Assembly (NCBI RefSeq): GCF_021347895.1
Contig: NC_067124.1
Location: forward strand, 17,412,521-17,476,520
Direction: 5' to 3'
Origin: Acanthochromis polyacanthus
Taxonomy: Eukaryota; Chordata; Actinopteri; Pomacentridae
DNA length: 64,000 nt
The position numbers and the translations under genes were made by a program. The notes under the pieces are model-generated. The model had not been told where the DNA came from. It did no database searches and was given only the letters and a program-made list of their open reading frames with translations. Of the stretch, positions 11,969 to 24,900 are shown piece after piece (within the stretch, counting starts at the first letter, position 1; every line of letters begins with the position of its first letter).

Positions 11969-14034
11969 ATATTTGCTGTCATTTTCCACATTCTACAGTT
12001 TTTGAACATTAATGTGACATGCAAAAACTTGTATGTTTACAAATAATTTGTTTATTCACCATGTGTGACTGTATTTTTTTTTTCATTTTTAACGTTTCTA
12101 CAGATATTTGACATTATTTTCACAATTTTTACAGTTTTAAACATTTAAAATAAAACTTGGTAAAGCCTGAGTCTGTTGAGTTTTCATATTTTTATTTATT
12201 TATTTATTTAGTTAGTTAGTTTGTTAGTTATTTGGAACAGTTTTATCTGATCGACACTGAAAATGAGTTTTAATAGTCAGTAGAAGTTTATTTCAGACGG
12301 TTCACCGCCAGCCCGCAGGAGGCAGCAGAGAGCGAAGATGTTCCCGCTCAGACAAAATGGCAACCCGGAAACAAAGTTAAACAAACAAGAGAACGGTAAG
12401 GTTTGTGCTTTATTAAAAGTGTTCTCTGATTGCAGTTTTTATGTATAAGACAAGCAAACAATAAAACCGTAAAAGATAGTGTCCTAAATGCTACAAGAAG
12501 ATGTAAACAGGAGCCAAACCATCGATAACTGGGTGGCTAAACTGGATTTGATTGTGCCTCCAGTGCTCACCTGTTAACTGTTACTGTACAGGTGTTGGCA
12601 CATTTAATGTTTTTAGCAGCTGAGCTAAATAGCTAATTACACAATTTATACATGTTCTCCCATCTAGAGGATAATTTTAATATGAGTTTTGCATTGTCAT
12701 CTAATTTAGTTGTTGTGCATAAACTGTCTGAAATGTCCATTTAATCTATGCTAATTTTACATGATATTTAAATCAACATGTGTGGAAGAAATGAGATGAA
12801 TGTTCCAGATTTACCTGAGCAGTCTGAAGCAAGCACCCTTCAGTGTTATTTATTATGTACATTTACCTGAATAATTTACATAAAATGTGAAAGACCCCAC
12901 AGTATCATAGAAAATGCAGATTTACCTGGCTAATTTAAATATTAGGGTTGAGATTTTACATTATTATTATCAAACATGTAAATTTCACTAACTAATGTAA
13001 GTGTAAAGCTTCAAAATCTACAATTTTACAATTTTTTAAAAAACAGATTTGTAGCGACTTTGTTTATAAATATATATTTTTAGTAAAAAAAGAGGGTGAA
13101 ACAAACTGGGAGTCAGTTTAAAGGTGCTGAATGTTTTCAGAGTGTCCATCTTATTCTTGTGAAAGTGAGCTTTCTTGAACATCTTGAACACTTGTACTGT
13201 ATTCAACCTGACTACAATCTTCAGCTCTATAACTCAGGAACATGTGGACAGATGGATGTAAACTACAGCCTGATTGTGGTTTCTTTCTTAAATAGTACAA
13301 AACAAAAAGAACACACATATATTGCTTCGAATGTTTCATCTTCACCCTTGTGCTTTTTGGAGATGATCTTTTACTCACTCAACTGTCCACAGGAACAGAT
13401 ATGTTGATCCAGACTCCACTTGCTACTCATCGCAGTAAATACCTGCTCACCTGTCCTCCTCAGGTGTTCAGTGACCTCTCAGGGTTTCTGGCTCAGTTAC
13501 ACCAGCGAATAAAGTGGCAGTAAAGATTTATTTGGCTTCTCCTGTTCAGGGCTTCAATCTGCTTCTAGTTGTGTTACTGTATTTCTGTGAGTTGTTTTTG
13601 TTCTGTTGTGTTTTGGGCTTCAGTGTGTATAAATTGTTGTGTTTTGCGTTACTTAATTTGCATTTAATTGAATTTTGTGTGTTTAAAGGCCGATCGTTGG
13701 ATCTGACAATGCTGGCGTTTGTTGTGTCGTGTCTGATTTGTCACGTTGAACTGTTAGAATGAAACTTTTTCACGTGAAACCGCTTCAGTGTGCTGGAATA
13801 AAAACAACACACATCATGCTGAGTGCTGACCTCCGTCATTCGCGTTTTAGAGATCATCATCGTCCAATCAGAGAGCTTCACGGCTCGCCGCCCGCCTCCT
13901 GAGTCGTAGTGAAGTACACCTGGTTCCAGAGACATGGACAGAAGAGGGACGAAGGTCCGTCCTCCTCACGCTGACTCAGCAGGTCTGCAGCTTTATAAGG
14001 AGGCGGTGATGTTCAGTCCGTCACCACCGAGACG
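11969..14034. other. Intergenic stretch upstream of tg
   Basis: AT-rich and unassigned. It holds a short (TTTA)n/(TTAG)n tract near 12190–12230. A small GC-richer island near 12300–12395 contains CAAAATGGC and is followed by a GTAAGG donor-like site; it could be a lone non-coding first exon but cannot be proven. Reading frames here (for example about 100 codons at 13096–13407) show no recognisable family. The last 150 bp should be the tg promoter. Confidence 0.5.
13994..13999 (+). promoter_or_regulatory. tg: TATA-like box of tg
   Basis: TATAAG lies 36–41 bp before the tg start codon. Mammalian TG also has a TATA promoter. The start would lie near 14024, giving a very short leader. The ATG at 14035 has A at −3 and G at +4, a strong initiation context. 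Confidence 0.5.
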
Positions 14035-17000
14035 ATGGCCTGGCTGCTCGGCATCACCTGCATCCTGGTCTGCTGCCCGGCGCTGCTGCAGGGCAAAGCT
14101 TCAGGTAAACTCCTCTCTGCTCTGTTCCTTATTGCTGTTTCTGCTAGTGTCCTGCAGCATTTTTGAAATCTGAGTGGTTCTGTGGAGCTTTTTCTCACAT
14201 AACTTCAGATTTTAGTAAAGTTGGTTCAGTTCTACAGTCAGCGTGCACAATTATTTGCCTTTGCTGGCTCTTTATGTGGATCCTGCAGATGTTTTAGCTT
14301 CTGTCTCTTTAAAAGCTCACTTTCTTCTGATTGCCAGCTTTGGTAAGTGTGTTTTAGATCAGCACCCAGTGTTCACAAACATTTAACTCATTATTTAACA
14401 CTTTAGTAACATTTAATAAAATATCCAAGACTGCATTATTATTTATCAATTACAGAAAATAAGGAAAAGTTTAAAGGCATTCATTTAAGTGTTAAATTTA
14501 ATTTAGTAAACCTTCCAGAAACCTGGACTTTAGAGGGTTCTGTAAAACCTGTTTGTGCTGTTTACACTTTGCTAAAGATGAATTTGTTCATGACTCTATA
14601 ACCTGTTTCATGTTAAACAGAAGAAAAGTAACGCTTAACATTTTATTGTGCGTTTGCTGCTGTGGCTGAATTACTTCTTTAAGCTGTTGTTTAAAATGTT
14701 CTTACTCTTCTGAAACTCCACTTTGAGTTTTTTTTGAGAATTTTTCCTCTGATGCTCCTCAGACTGACGTGACACAGAATCAAATGCAGATTAAAACCAG
14801 CATCAACAAACAAACAAACCTAAAGTGTAGATATTTGTACTTGTATGACAGTAAACAAAATAAAAAGACATTTCTTTCAAATACTGAACAAACTCACAGC
14901 TGTTGTCGCTTCTTAAAGGCCCACAGTGAAGGAAAAACAGGATCCAAACATCCTCTGAACATGTCAGCCAGCAGGAGCGAGTAATAATCAGTTCTGCTTA
15001 GGAAAATAAAAACACTGAAGCTGTATTCATCTCTGCTGGTTATCGATGATGCCGCTGTCTTTATTCAGAGTACCAGCTGGACTCGGAGACCCTCAGCCAA
15101 TGTGAGTCGCTGAGGGGCGTCGCTGTTGCCAAGCAACAAGGTCACATCCCTCACTGTACAGAAGATGGCAGGTTCAGGTACTGATATGAATGCATCTATA
15201 TTTATGAAGTTTAACTGGAACTCCTGTTTCAGCCTCTTTACTCATATTCTCATTATGTTTATGGACTCTGAGATTTTGCTTTATTTTACTTTAACCCAAA
15301 AGCCTTTCAGATTCTCTTTGAGTTTTGTTCCCTTTAAATTGTCAATCATTTCTTTCAGTAAGGTTTCTACCTCCTCAGTCACTGTGTTGATTTTAATCAG
15401 AATGTTATGTGTTGAGCTGTGTTTTAAATTTTGAGGATTTTAACAAAATTCTGATTCATGAGACAATCCAATCTAACAGCGATAGTCACTGTTGAACAGA
15501 AAGCCTCAAAGGACGAAAACATGATCAACACAGAAACATGTCTTCTCTCAGATAATGTGAAGGCAACATTAAGTTCTTAATCAATAAGCTTTATGTATGG
15601 AATGCTTCAGACGATATGACCCAGAGATAAATCAAACTGTCCTGACAGATAAAGGTGTCTGACAGACACAAATTTGTCTTTATTGCAAGTTTTTATCAGC
15701 GTATTTAAGTGAATCATCCCGTTGTGTTTTTTTTAAAAGTTAGATGAAAAAGTGTCTTTATTTTACCGTTATTCACATTAAGATGCAAATAAATAGTGCG
15801 CGTGTGTGTGTGTCTGCGTGTGTGTATAGACCTGTGCAGTGCAGTGGGCACAGTCAGGAGTGTTGGTGTGTGGATGCTGAAGGTCAGGAGGTCGCCGGGA
15901 CTCGAACCAACAGCTCTGTGCCTCACTGTAAGAAACACAACAACAAACCAACACCTTGAAGTTTAAGAGCACATGTCGTATGTGTGTGTTGTTTATATGT
16001 GTGTGCTGTGTTTTGTCTGTTTTGGGTGTCCAGTCCAATCCAGTGTCAGGAGCAGAGGGTTTTTCAGGTGCAGGTGTTTAGAGATCTCTGATGCAGATCT
16101 CAGGTTGTGTGTTTGTAGGTTTTTTTGCGTCCAATAATATACAACAATTTCCTGATAATAACAAATGAAACACAAAATTGACAAACTTGAATGACGTTCT
16201 GTTTGATGTCTGGTTATACTCAAATCATCCTTACATGAGGCAGAGATAAAAATAAGAATAAATGATAAATATGCAGCACTACACCTGTCCCTGTTTCTGA
16301 TTGGTCATCTGGTGCTCCACCTCTTTTTTGAGCAGTTTCAGAAAGCCAGAATCATGTGACTGATGACAAAATGATACTCTGATGAACTTGTATATGTTCT
16401 AAACTTTTTTTTACAACATGAAACAGTGAGATCAGTCATTATGGGACCAATTAAAGGCTCAACTGTGATTGTATTTTTGCGTTATTTTTATTTAAAAAAC
16501 ACATATTGATCTGATCTCTTGTTAATTGAAGTTAATAAACATGCAGGCAGCACCACAGATCAGAACTAGAAAAGCACTCAGAGTGCAGACCTCCGCCAAG
16601 GATAGAGAGGAAACAGGAAAGCCATGCAATAAAGGAGAATGAGCTGGAATCGAACCTGCATCTATGACACAGTTCTGTTTACGAATCACCTTCCTAACCA
16701 GTTGAGCTATCTGGACACCTTGCTCCAATTTTCCTGGACGACATACCAACCTATGATGTTTTCGTCCTATTTTGGACCACATACTAAGACATACTAAAAA
16801 TTTGAAAGTGATCCAGAATCCAGAATCCTTTCCGGATTACCACCAAAATTAAATCAGCTCTTCCTCTTACCATAGTCTACATCCCCTCAAAAATTTCATC
16901 TGAATCTGCCCAGGCGTTTTTGAGTTATCTTGCTAACAGACAGACACACAAACGCCGGCTTCCTTGGCGGAGGTAATAATAAAGCAGCTTCTTAACGTGT

Positions 17001-18072
17001 GTCGCTGCAGGTCCTACGGCCTGCCAGCTGCAGTCGCTGCTGCGCTGTTCTGCTTCAGGCCAGTTTGAGGAGGTGCAGTGTGAGGCCAGCAGGGGGCAGT
17101 GTTGGTGTGTGGACCAGGACGGCATGGAGCTGTACGGGACCAGACAGAACGGGAGACCCACCCGCTGTACGTACCGATACTCCTGATACTGCACTAAACG
17201 TGGAAGTACCTCAGTCATTAGAACGTTGTGAAAATATTCAACAGTTAAAAAAGGGAATATTTAATACGTTCTAGACTCATTACACTCATTGTGAAATATT
17301 TTCAAACCTTATCTTTTTTTAATCTTGATAATAATGGCTTATAGCTCGTGGAAATCTAAAACCCAGTATCTCAATTTATTAGACTATTTGAGTTTTACTA
17401 AATTAGTATTCAAACAGTATAAGTCATCAAGTCATTAAAATTTAAACTAGAAAGGCTTAAAATATCTCACTTTATGTGTAATGAATATAGAACATATCAA
17501 AGTTTGCTTTTTGAACTAACTAAGGGTGGAAACAGTTTTTTGGGGAGGTTCACATTTTTTGATATTCACTAGTAATATAAACTGGGGAGAACAATAAACA
17601 AAGTGTGTTCTCTTTTAAAATATCAGTATTATATTTACACAAGAAATATGCTGAAGTGAGCAGATTTTAAAGGTAGTTAAATCATACCAGAATACACATT
17701 TGTTACTATAAAACGAAATATGAAACCTTATAAAGAAGCATCTTCTGTTGGGGTGGCAGGAGATCAGGAGAAGATGAACCTGGGATGTAATTTAACATGT
17801 GAAACATGAAACTCTGCAGCAGCCAACAACTCTGTACTTTTTGTGTTTAAAATGTCTTTATGTCCGTCTGAGGTAACCAGCTGACTCACCTGTGTGCTGC
17901 AGGTCCCGGCAGCTGTGAGGTGAGGACGAGGCGTCTCCTCCACACCTCCATGTCTCCTCCTCCTCCTCAGTGTGATGAAGACGGCAGCTTCCTCCCTGTT
18001 CAGTGTAAATTCATCAACACCACAAACAGAGCAGAGCTGGACCTGCTGCATGCTTTCAACAGGTAACACACC

Positions 18073-18113
<41 letters not shown>

Positions 18114-18336
18114 TTGCTTTTCGTTTAATTGGGTTTTTGTGTATATATTTCTGTGTTTCTGTGTGTGTACATTTATGTGTGTATACCGGTATTTGTGTCC
18201 ATATATTTGTGTGTGTGTTGTTTCAGGTTTCCTGAAGCCTTCGAGACGTTCAGTAGTTTCAGGAAGCTTTTCCCACTGGTTTCTTCGTACTGTTTCTGTT
18301 CAGACAGCAGAGGACGAGAGATGGAGAACACAGGTA

Positions 18337-18387
<51 letters not shown>

Positions 18388-18941
18388 CGCTAAACCGAAC
18401 AATAAAAACTATGACAATGTATATCTAGTGTGTAAAAAGTAGAAATTCTAACCTTAAAACTGCATCTGAGACATCGATGACGGTGATGATGGCGGTGATG
18501 ATGATGATGATGAAGGTGAACCTGTTGTCCAGGTGTGGAGCTGCTGCTGTCTGAGGTGTATGACTCGGCGTTCTCAGGTCTTCGTTCTGGTCGCTCCTTC
18601 GCTCAGACCAACATCTACAGGGTCCTGCAGAGGAGGATGCTGGGAGTTCGGCTCGCGCTCACCGGACACTTCAGATGTAAACTCTTCTACATCAGTGGAT
18701 TAAAACGGGGTGAAACCTGTTTCAGTGGTTTAAACAGTTCCTCCCTGTCTCTCAGGCCCCTCTCCATGTGAGGAGGAGCGGCGGGCCGCGGTGGCGGCGT
18801 CCAACGTCTTCGTTCCGTCCTGCGAGTCCGACGGATCCTTCACCTCCAGACAGTGTCAGCAGGGGGAGCAGTGCTGGTGTGTCGACCCCACAGGCAGAGA
18901 GCTTCCTGGGACACGACAGTTTGGAGACTCCCTGGTCTGCC
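14035..18941 (+). CDS. tg: tg exons 1–8: signal peptide, N-terminal hormonogenic site, type-1 repeats 1–4
   Basis: Exons: 14035–14104, 15069–15177, 15830–15927, 17011–17166, 17903–18062, 18227–18333, 18533–18676, 18756–18941. Exon 1 encodes a roughly 20-residue signal peptide. Exon 2 begins the mature protein with EYQLDSETL, whose tyrosine matches the main T4-forming acceptor. Type-1 modules show [16 protein letters not shown], the variant CFCSDSRG and [16 protein letters not shown] retains the tyrosine matching the known donor site (human Tyr149 in preprotein numbering). Type-1 repeats are disulfide-rich and often bind or inhibit proteases. Splice phases match from exon to exon. Confidence 0.95.
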
Positions 18942-21900
18942 GTGAGTAGTTCAGCCTCAGCTGGTCTCTTCCTCTAAAACTCCCTCAGTTCTAGTATCGT
19001 TTTATCACCAGTCTCTCCATCTCATCATCTGTTTTTCTTCCTGTTTTTCATCTTCCTCACATCATCTCCTCTTCTCTCTGTATTTCATCATGTTTTTCTA
19101 TTTTTATTTCTTCTTCTCTTAAATCCTCTGTTCGTTTATCATCTCACCTCCTTTCATTCACTATTGCATCTATATATCTCATTTCTTTTCACTTCAAGTA
19201 AACAAAATGATGGTTATGCTTGTTTTGCTTTGGAGTGAATACACCCAGCTCCATGGTATCATCAGAAGGTGGCGCTGTGAACTACATTAACTGTAATTAT
19301 TAAAGTAGAAGAGGACGAAGCAAGAACCAGTCTGCTGCTAAAAAACCTCAGAGAAGAAAGAAAAAACAGACTTTGTTCAACGACAGTGAAAAATCCTAAA
19401 CAGTGAATGAAAACGTTTTTCATTTTAAATGTGATTGTTTTTTCTATTTGTCACCATTTTGTGTGTTTTGGTTTTTGTGTTGAGTAATTTTGTGTGTCTT
19501 TGCTGTTGTTTTGTGTGTTGACGTGGTGTCAGTTAGTTTCCGTCTCTCTTTGTTGTTTCTTTCTGCTCTTTTTTTTTTTTGCATCTTTATCACAGTTTGT
19601 ATTTGTTTTTAGTGATTTTTTGGTTGTTTTCTGTTTGTGCTGTTTTTTCTGTGTTTTGTTCCTTTTGTGTCTCTTCTGATCTCATGTTGTTTCTTTTCAT
19701 ATTGTATTTACGCCGTCTGTCCTGGTCCAGGTTCTGGTCCGGTTGACTGCCTGTCTCAGCGGCGCCTGGCTCTGTCCCGGCTCTTCTCCGGTCCGGTTGA
19801 ACCTCCTCTCCAGACCTCCTCTGACAGATCTCCAGCCTCCTGCCTCTCTCTCCTCCGTCCTCTCAGGAACCTCCTGCCAGCAGAAATGGATCCGACCTCC
19901 TTCCTCTCAAGCCTGGTCCAGGTCCTCCACGGTCTCCTGCCCTCGGTGGGCGGGGCTCTGCAGGCTCTGACCCGATCCTCACCGCAGCGTCTCCAGGAGA
20001 ACCTGTTTGGAGGAAAATTCCTGAAGAGCGCTGCAGCCTTCAACTTCAGCGGGTCGGTGGGAGCTCTGGGAGCTCTGGGTCTGGACCGGCTGTCCTCTCA
20101 GACCACCGTCCTGCAGAAGAACCAGGACCTGGTCCAGTCTGTCAGCAGGGCCCTGGAGGACGCTGCCTTCCTGTCTGCCCTCCAGAACATTCTGATGGGT
20201 CTCAGCAGCTCTCAGTCTGCCTCACTGCAACAGGTCCGACTCTACAAGTCTGCTGTAAACTAGACTAGACTAACCTGAACCAGGTGTCAGGGCTTACTGA
20301 GCACCAGTGGATTCACATTACATCAACTATGGCTCATGAACTTCAAAGCAGTTAACCCAGCTAGAATTATTTTGTTCTAAAAATGTTCTGAGAAAGCTCT
20401 GTAAAGTTCTCATAAAGTTTTCAGGAGGAAGTTCTTCTGTAGTTTCCAGAATGTTCTTCTTGAAGGCAGGATGAAGTTCTCCAAAGACTTTTCTCTAAAA
20501 ATGTTTCTGAAACATTTTGTGAACTTTGCATTGAGAATGCTCTTTGTTGTCAAGAACATCGTGTAAACCATCATCTGAGTCCTCGACAACATCTAGTTAG
20601 ACTGTTATATTCCCTTTACACCAACACTAGTGGAAATTAAAATATTCTTAGGTTCAAGATAGTCAGTAGAACCTTTAGGTAATGTGGAAACGTTCCCTGC
20701 TCGCTTTGACTCCTCAGACTCTAGTGACAAACTGCAGCCTCCCTGATGATGGATTTCAGAATAGATACTGGTTCTGTGTTCTCCAGGTTCTGACTCCTCT
20801 GCTGCGTTCCTGCTCCGGTGACCAGGAGGGTGAAGGTTCCATCTTTGTTCCCAGCTGTACGTCCAGCGGTGGTTTCCAGGACGTCCAGTGTGGCGGTGCA
20901 GAGTGTTGGTGTGTCGACTCTCAGGGTCAGGAGGTCGCCGGGTCGCGGACCGCCGGTCGTCGGCCTCGCTGTCCGACCCACTGCGAGATGGCAAGAGAGG
21001 TGGCCCTGAGGGTAAAATCGAACATGGCTGCCGGCGCTGAAATCTACATCCCAGCATGCTCGGAGGACGGAAGCTTCCTGCCGCTGCAGTGCGTCGGATC
21101 ACGCTGCTTCTGTGTGGACGCTGAGGGGAAGACGATGATTGGCGGGCCAACAGGGGGCGCCGTCACATGTAAGGTGTTCAGTAGGCTCAGTGAGCAGTTC
21201 CACCTGCCAAAATACATCACTTAAACTGATGAACTGATTGTTAAAATAGTTGGCAGTAGTTGTCAACTAATCGATTAATTGCTGATGCTCTAATTTGACT
21301 GTAGTTTCTGTCAAAATTGTGTCGTTTTCTAGTGTTAACAATTTGTTTCTGTGTTTTAGGTTCAACAAAAATGACACAGAATCTTCAGTCCTCTGCAGGT
21401 CAGATCAGGTTAAAATCAAACTAATCTCACATTCACTACTGTGCTTTTTAATACAACCTCTGGTGTCGTATTTATAGAACCAGCCCCACTTTCTATACCT
21501 GTTTTAATAGTAATAATGTTTCTTATTCTGAACAATATGCTAAATGCTTCACTCTGGGCTTCAGTTCTGAATAAAGACAGCTGATGTTAAAGAGTGATTT
21601 TAAGTCGACGCATCACTTTTCCAGCTATAATCCTGACGATATTGATTGATTTCATGACGAAGAATTACTGTTAGATACAGCTGGGAAGTCTTCACAAAGA
21701 TAAAGTATAATGATAAATAAAAATATTTATAAAATGATGCACTCCTCATTTCCTGTCATTGCTTGACACGTAAAATCATGTGAAGGATCTTAAACTGCGT
21801 CGATACTCAAATTTAGTTTAGTGCTGCAGAATCTCGGTTTTCCCTTTTTGGAAGAAAATTCTCAGACGTGCAGCCACTAATTTGTGAAATGCAGAACTGC

Positions 21901-24900
21901 TGACCGGCTAACTAATGAGTGTGATGTTAACCAGTTAACTAATCACTCTCGTATTAACCAGCAGGCCGGTGCTCGCAGGCGTTGGCTGAGGTCACAGCTT
22001 TCAGACAGGAAGTGAAGAGCATCATCGCCCTCTCTAACTCCTCCCACCTCCCTCTGGGTTATGGATTCTTACTGGCCGAAGGTCTGCGTCTGACCTCTGA
22101 TGAGCTCCAGATCGGCCAGTCAGAGGAGGAGCTGCGGCTCTCTGATAGGCTGCTAAGCCGATCCAAAGCTGCTCTGCGATTGGCTGCTTTCTCCAGTGAG
22201 TCACAGTTACACGTAGACTGCAGTTTTACTGATTTAAATCACCTGAACAGATCATTATTTTTCAGGTAATTTCTGTTATTGTTCACTGTTTTTACTGTTT
22301 TGAACGTTAAAGTATTGCACATTTTTTAACATATCTTTTCTGGTGCCTTGCTGCAAAATATTCATCATTGTTTTATTATTATTATTGTTATAATTGTAAC
22401 AGTATATGTCACATCGTCACGTGGTCTTCCACAACTACAAACAAGTTTGAACGTCTGATTGAGGTGCACTGTTATGACACAGTATTCTGTCTCAGCTGTA
22501 TAATACTGCAGAAACAGTAGTGCTTTGTGAGGGCAGCTGTACAGAAAGTAAAAATATAAAATATGTGATTTAACCCTTTAAGCTTCAGTCAATTCCAGCC
22601 GTTTTCAGTACAAAAAATCGCTAATATTCTATTTTTAAATAAAAAAAATTACGAAAAATACGGGGAATATTGGACGGGCATCGCGAGGTGCATTTCCTTG
22701 AAAAGAACCGATTCGGGGATTTTATACCGACTTCAAGACATGTTTTGGACAAAATAGTTTCCTGGCTTGTGTCATCTGATGTAAAAGGTTGGATTATGAC
22801 CGTTTTTTGTGGAATCTTTTTTTTGTGTATAATAATGAACCCGGAAATGTGAGTCGCGCTGTGTGCGTTGAAGCCGTGTATAGAGAACGGAAGGATGAAT
22901 ATTTGTTTTTGTCGGACAAATGTGTTTTTCTCACCCGCTGTGGTAATCGCATCTGAAAGTGGTTTATACCGGCAGATTCATGAGAATCTAAGCTTTCCAT
23001 CGGTGTATAGTGTTTGTATAAGCGCGTTTGCGGCCGTCGGACATTCTTGAAATTCCTATGCAAATTAGTAGGTGTACCGCCGGCGGTACACTGAAGCTTA
23101 AAGGGAACACAGTCTAAGTTGTAAACACGGAGGTCCAGCTGCCTCCATCAGTGGTTCTGAATTAAATGAAGCTTTGCTGTTAGTTATCATCATGTTTTTC
23201 TTCCTCAGCGGTCCAGATGTTGCTGCCTCCTCATCGTCGCTCCTACCAGATGTTCACTCCTCAGTGTGACGCTGACGGACACTGGATGGTCACACAGTGC
23301 TACCACAGCACAGGTAACACACCTGTATTCTACCTGTGTGGATGTTTAGATATAATCCATCACCTGGTCACATCTGCATGTCTCACTGCTGCAGCAATCA
23401 CAAAGTAAACAGTAGAAATACCGAGAAAAGCCTCCACAAGGACTCAGCAGTTGGATGTACTTCATTTGGTTCAGAGATTATTAGCATTATTGTGAATTAT
23501 TCCTGTTGGAACGTTCTGTGTTGGCTTTGTTCCCTCATTGGCCTCATTCACATCAATAGGAGGCCTGAGTTTTATCAGTCTGAACGTAGTTTAACAGTGA
23601 ATCTAAACTGAAATCCTGAGGCTCTGTCCCTCTGTCCTCACAGAGATAGATAACCACCAATACACATTGTAATAAAACCTGCACTGTGTGAATGTTGACG
23701 TGTTTTTGTGTATTCAGGTCAGTGTTGGTGCGTTGATGAGGATGGAGAATACATCCCCGACTCTCTGACCAGCCGCTCGGTCCGCCTGCCCAGATGTAAG
23801 ACAACACACATACTTAGACACACACACACACTTTACAGGAGTCACATGAGGTTATAACTTCATTCAGAACTACACAGTGTGAGTTCTGTCTTTATCAGCT
23901 GCTACCACCTTTACTTCATCTGATATTTGCATCCAAGGACTGATCTGTTTATCAGTTAAAGGTTAGAACCCAGAGAGCCAAAATTCTAACAACTAATTTA
24001 ATCTAGTAAATGTATTTGTGTATTTTTTTTATTGTTGCATTACGATTAAAACTTATAACTGATGTATCTCAAAAAATTAGTAGAAATAAAAAAAACTAAA
24101 TTAAAATTAAAAACCAGAGAAATCTTAAGAAATGTTTACAGTTGGTCAAGTTGTTGTGAGTCTTTGATATCAGCTGATGTCAGCCATGTTTGCTGATGCC
24201 AGAAATAGCGATTGTGAGCCATGTGAGCATCTCTCATGAAGCTCATTAACTCCTGAGAAAAAAGTCAGAAAGCACCTCAAGAGAGCAAAAAACAAAAATC
24301 AGCCAATCAGTGGCTGTGTTGCGTAAATGCAAACACAGTCGGAGTGACGTTTGTTGATCAGAAGACAAATCTAGTATAACAGCAGCTGTGGAATATGATG
24401 CTGCTACGGATGTTTTACAGACAGAGAAACTCCTGCAGCTTTTATCAGCTAAAGAGCCTCATATTTCCCTCAGGTGGAGATCAAAAACTGAGGTAAAAGA
24501 GAGTAAATGCTAGAGGTCAAAATGAGACCCTGTTGAAGTTCTGTTTGAGATGATACAGCAGCCTGACATCATACAGGAATGTTTAATTCTTTATATGTCA
24601 TACCAGCATGTTTAGCTCCACAAACTGCTGCATTTGTCTGCCTGCTTTTCTTCATAAAGACTGGTTTTGTGTTTGTGCTGCAGGTCTGACTCGCTGTCAG
24701 AGAGCTGAGGCTCACTATTTGCTGTCTGGTTGGATGAAAAGCTCTGACATGACCGCCACATCAGCCTATCAGCCACAGTGTGAGCAGGTACAAACACACA
24801 CCTCACAATCCTGCTCACGTTATGAGCATCCATCAGTTGTTGCTGCAGAAACTTGATGAAATAAGATGGAATAAACCCGTACTTGTATTTCACACCAGTC

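Noticed and set aside
12300..12395. Possible non-coding first exon with CAAAATGGC and a GTAAGG donor
   Set aside because: No following exon can be linked to it, so it is mentioned only in the intergenic entry.
13096..13407. 103-codon ORF upstream of tg
   Set aside because: No recognisable domain, no splice or promoter context, and AT-rich composition like the surrounding non-coding DNA.
15778..16038. Minus-strand ORF across tg exon 3
   Set aside because: Shadow of the real plus-strand exon, which fits thyroglobulin with correct splice sites.
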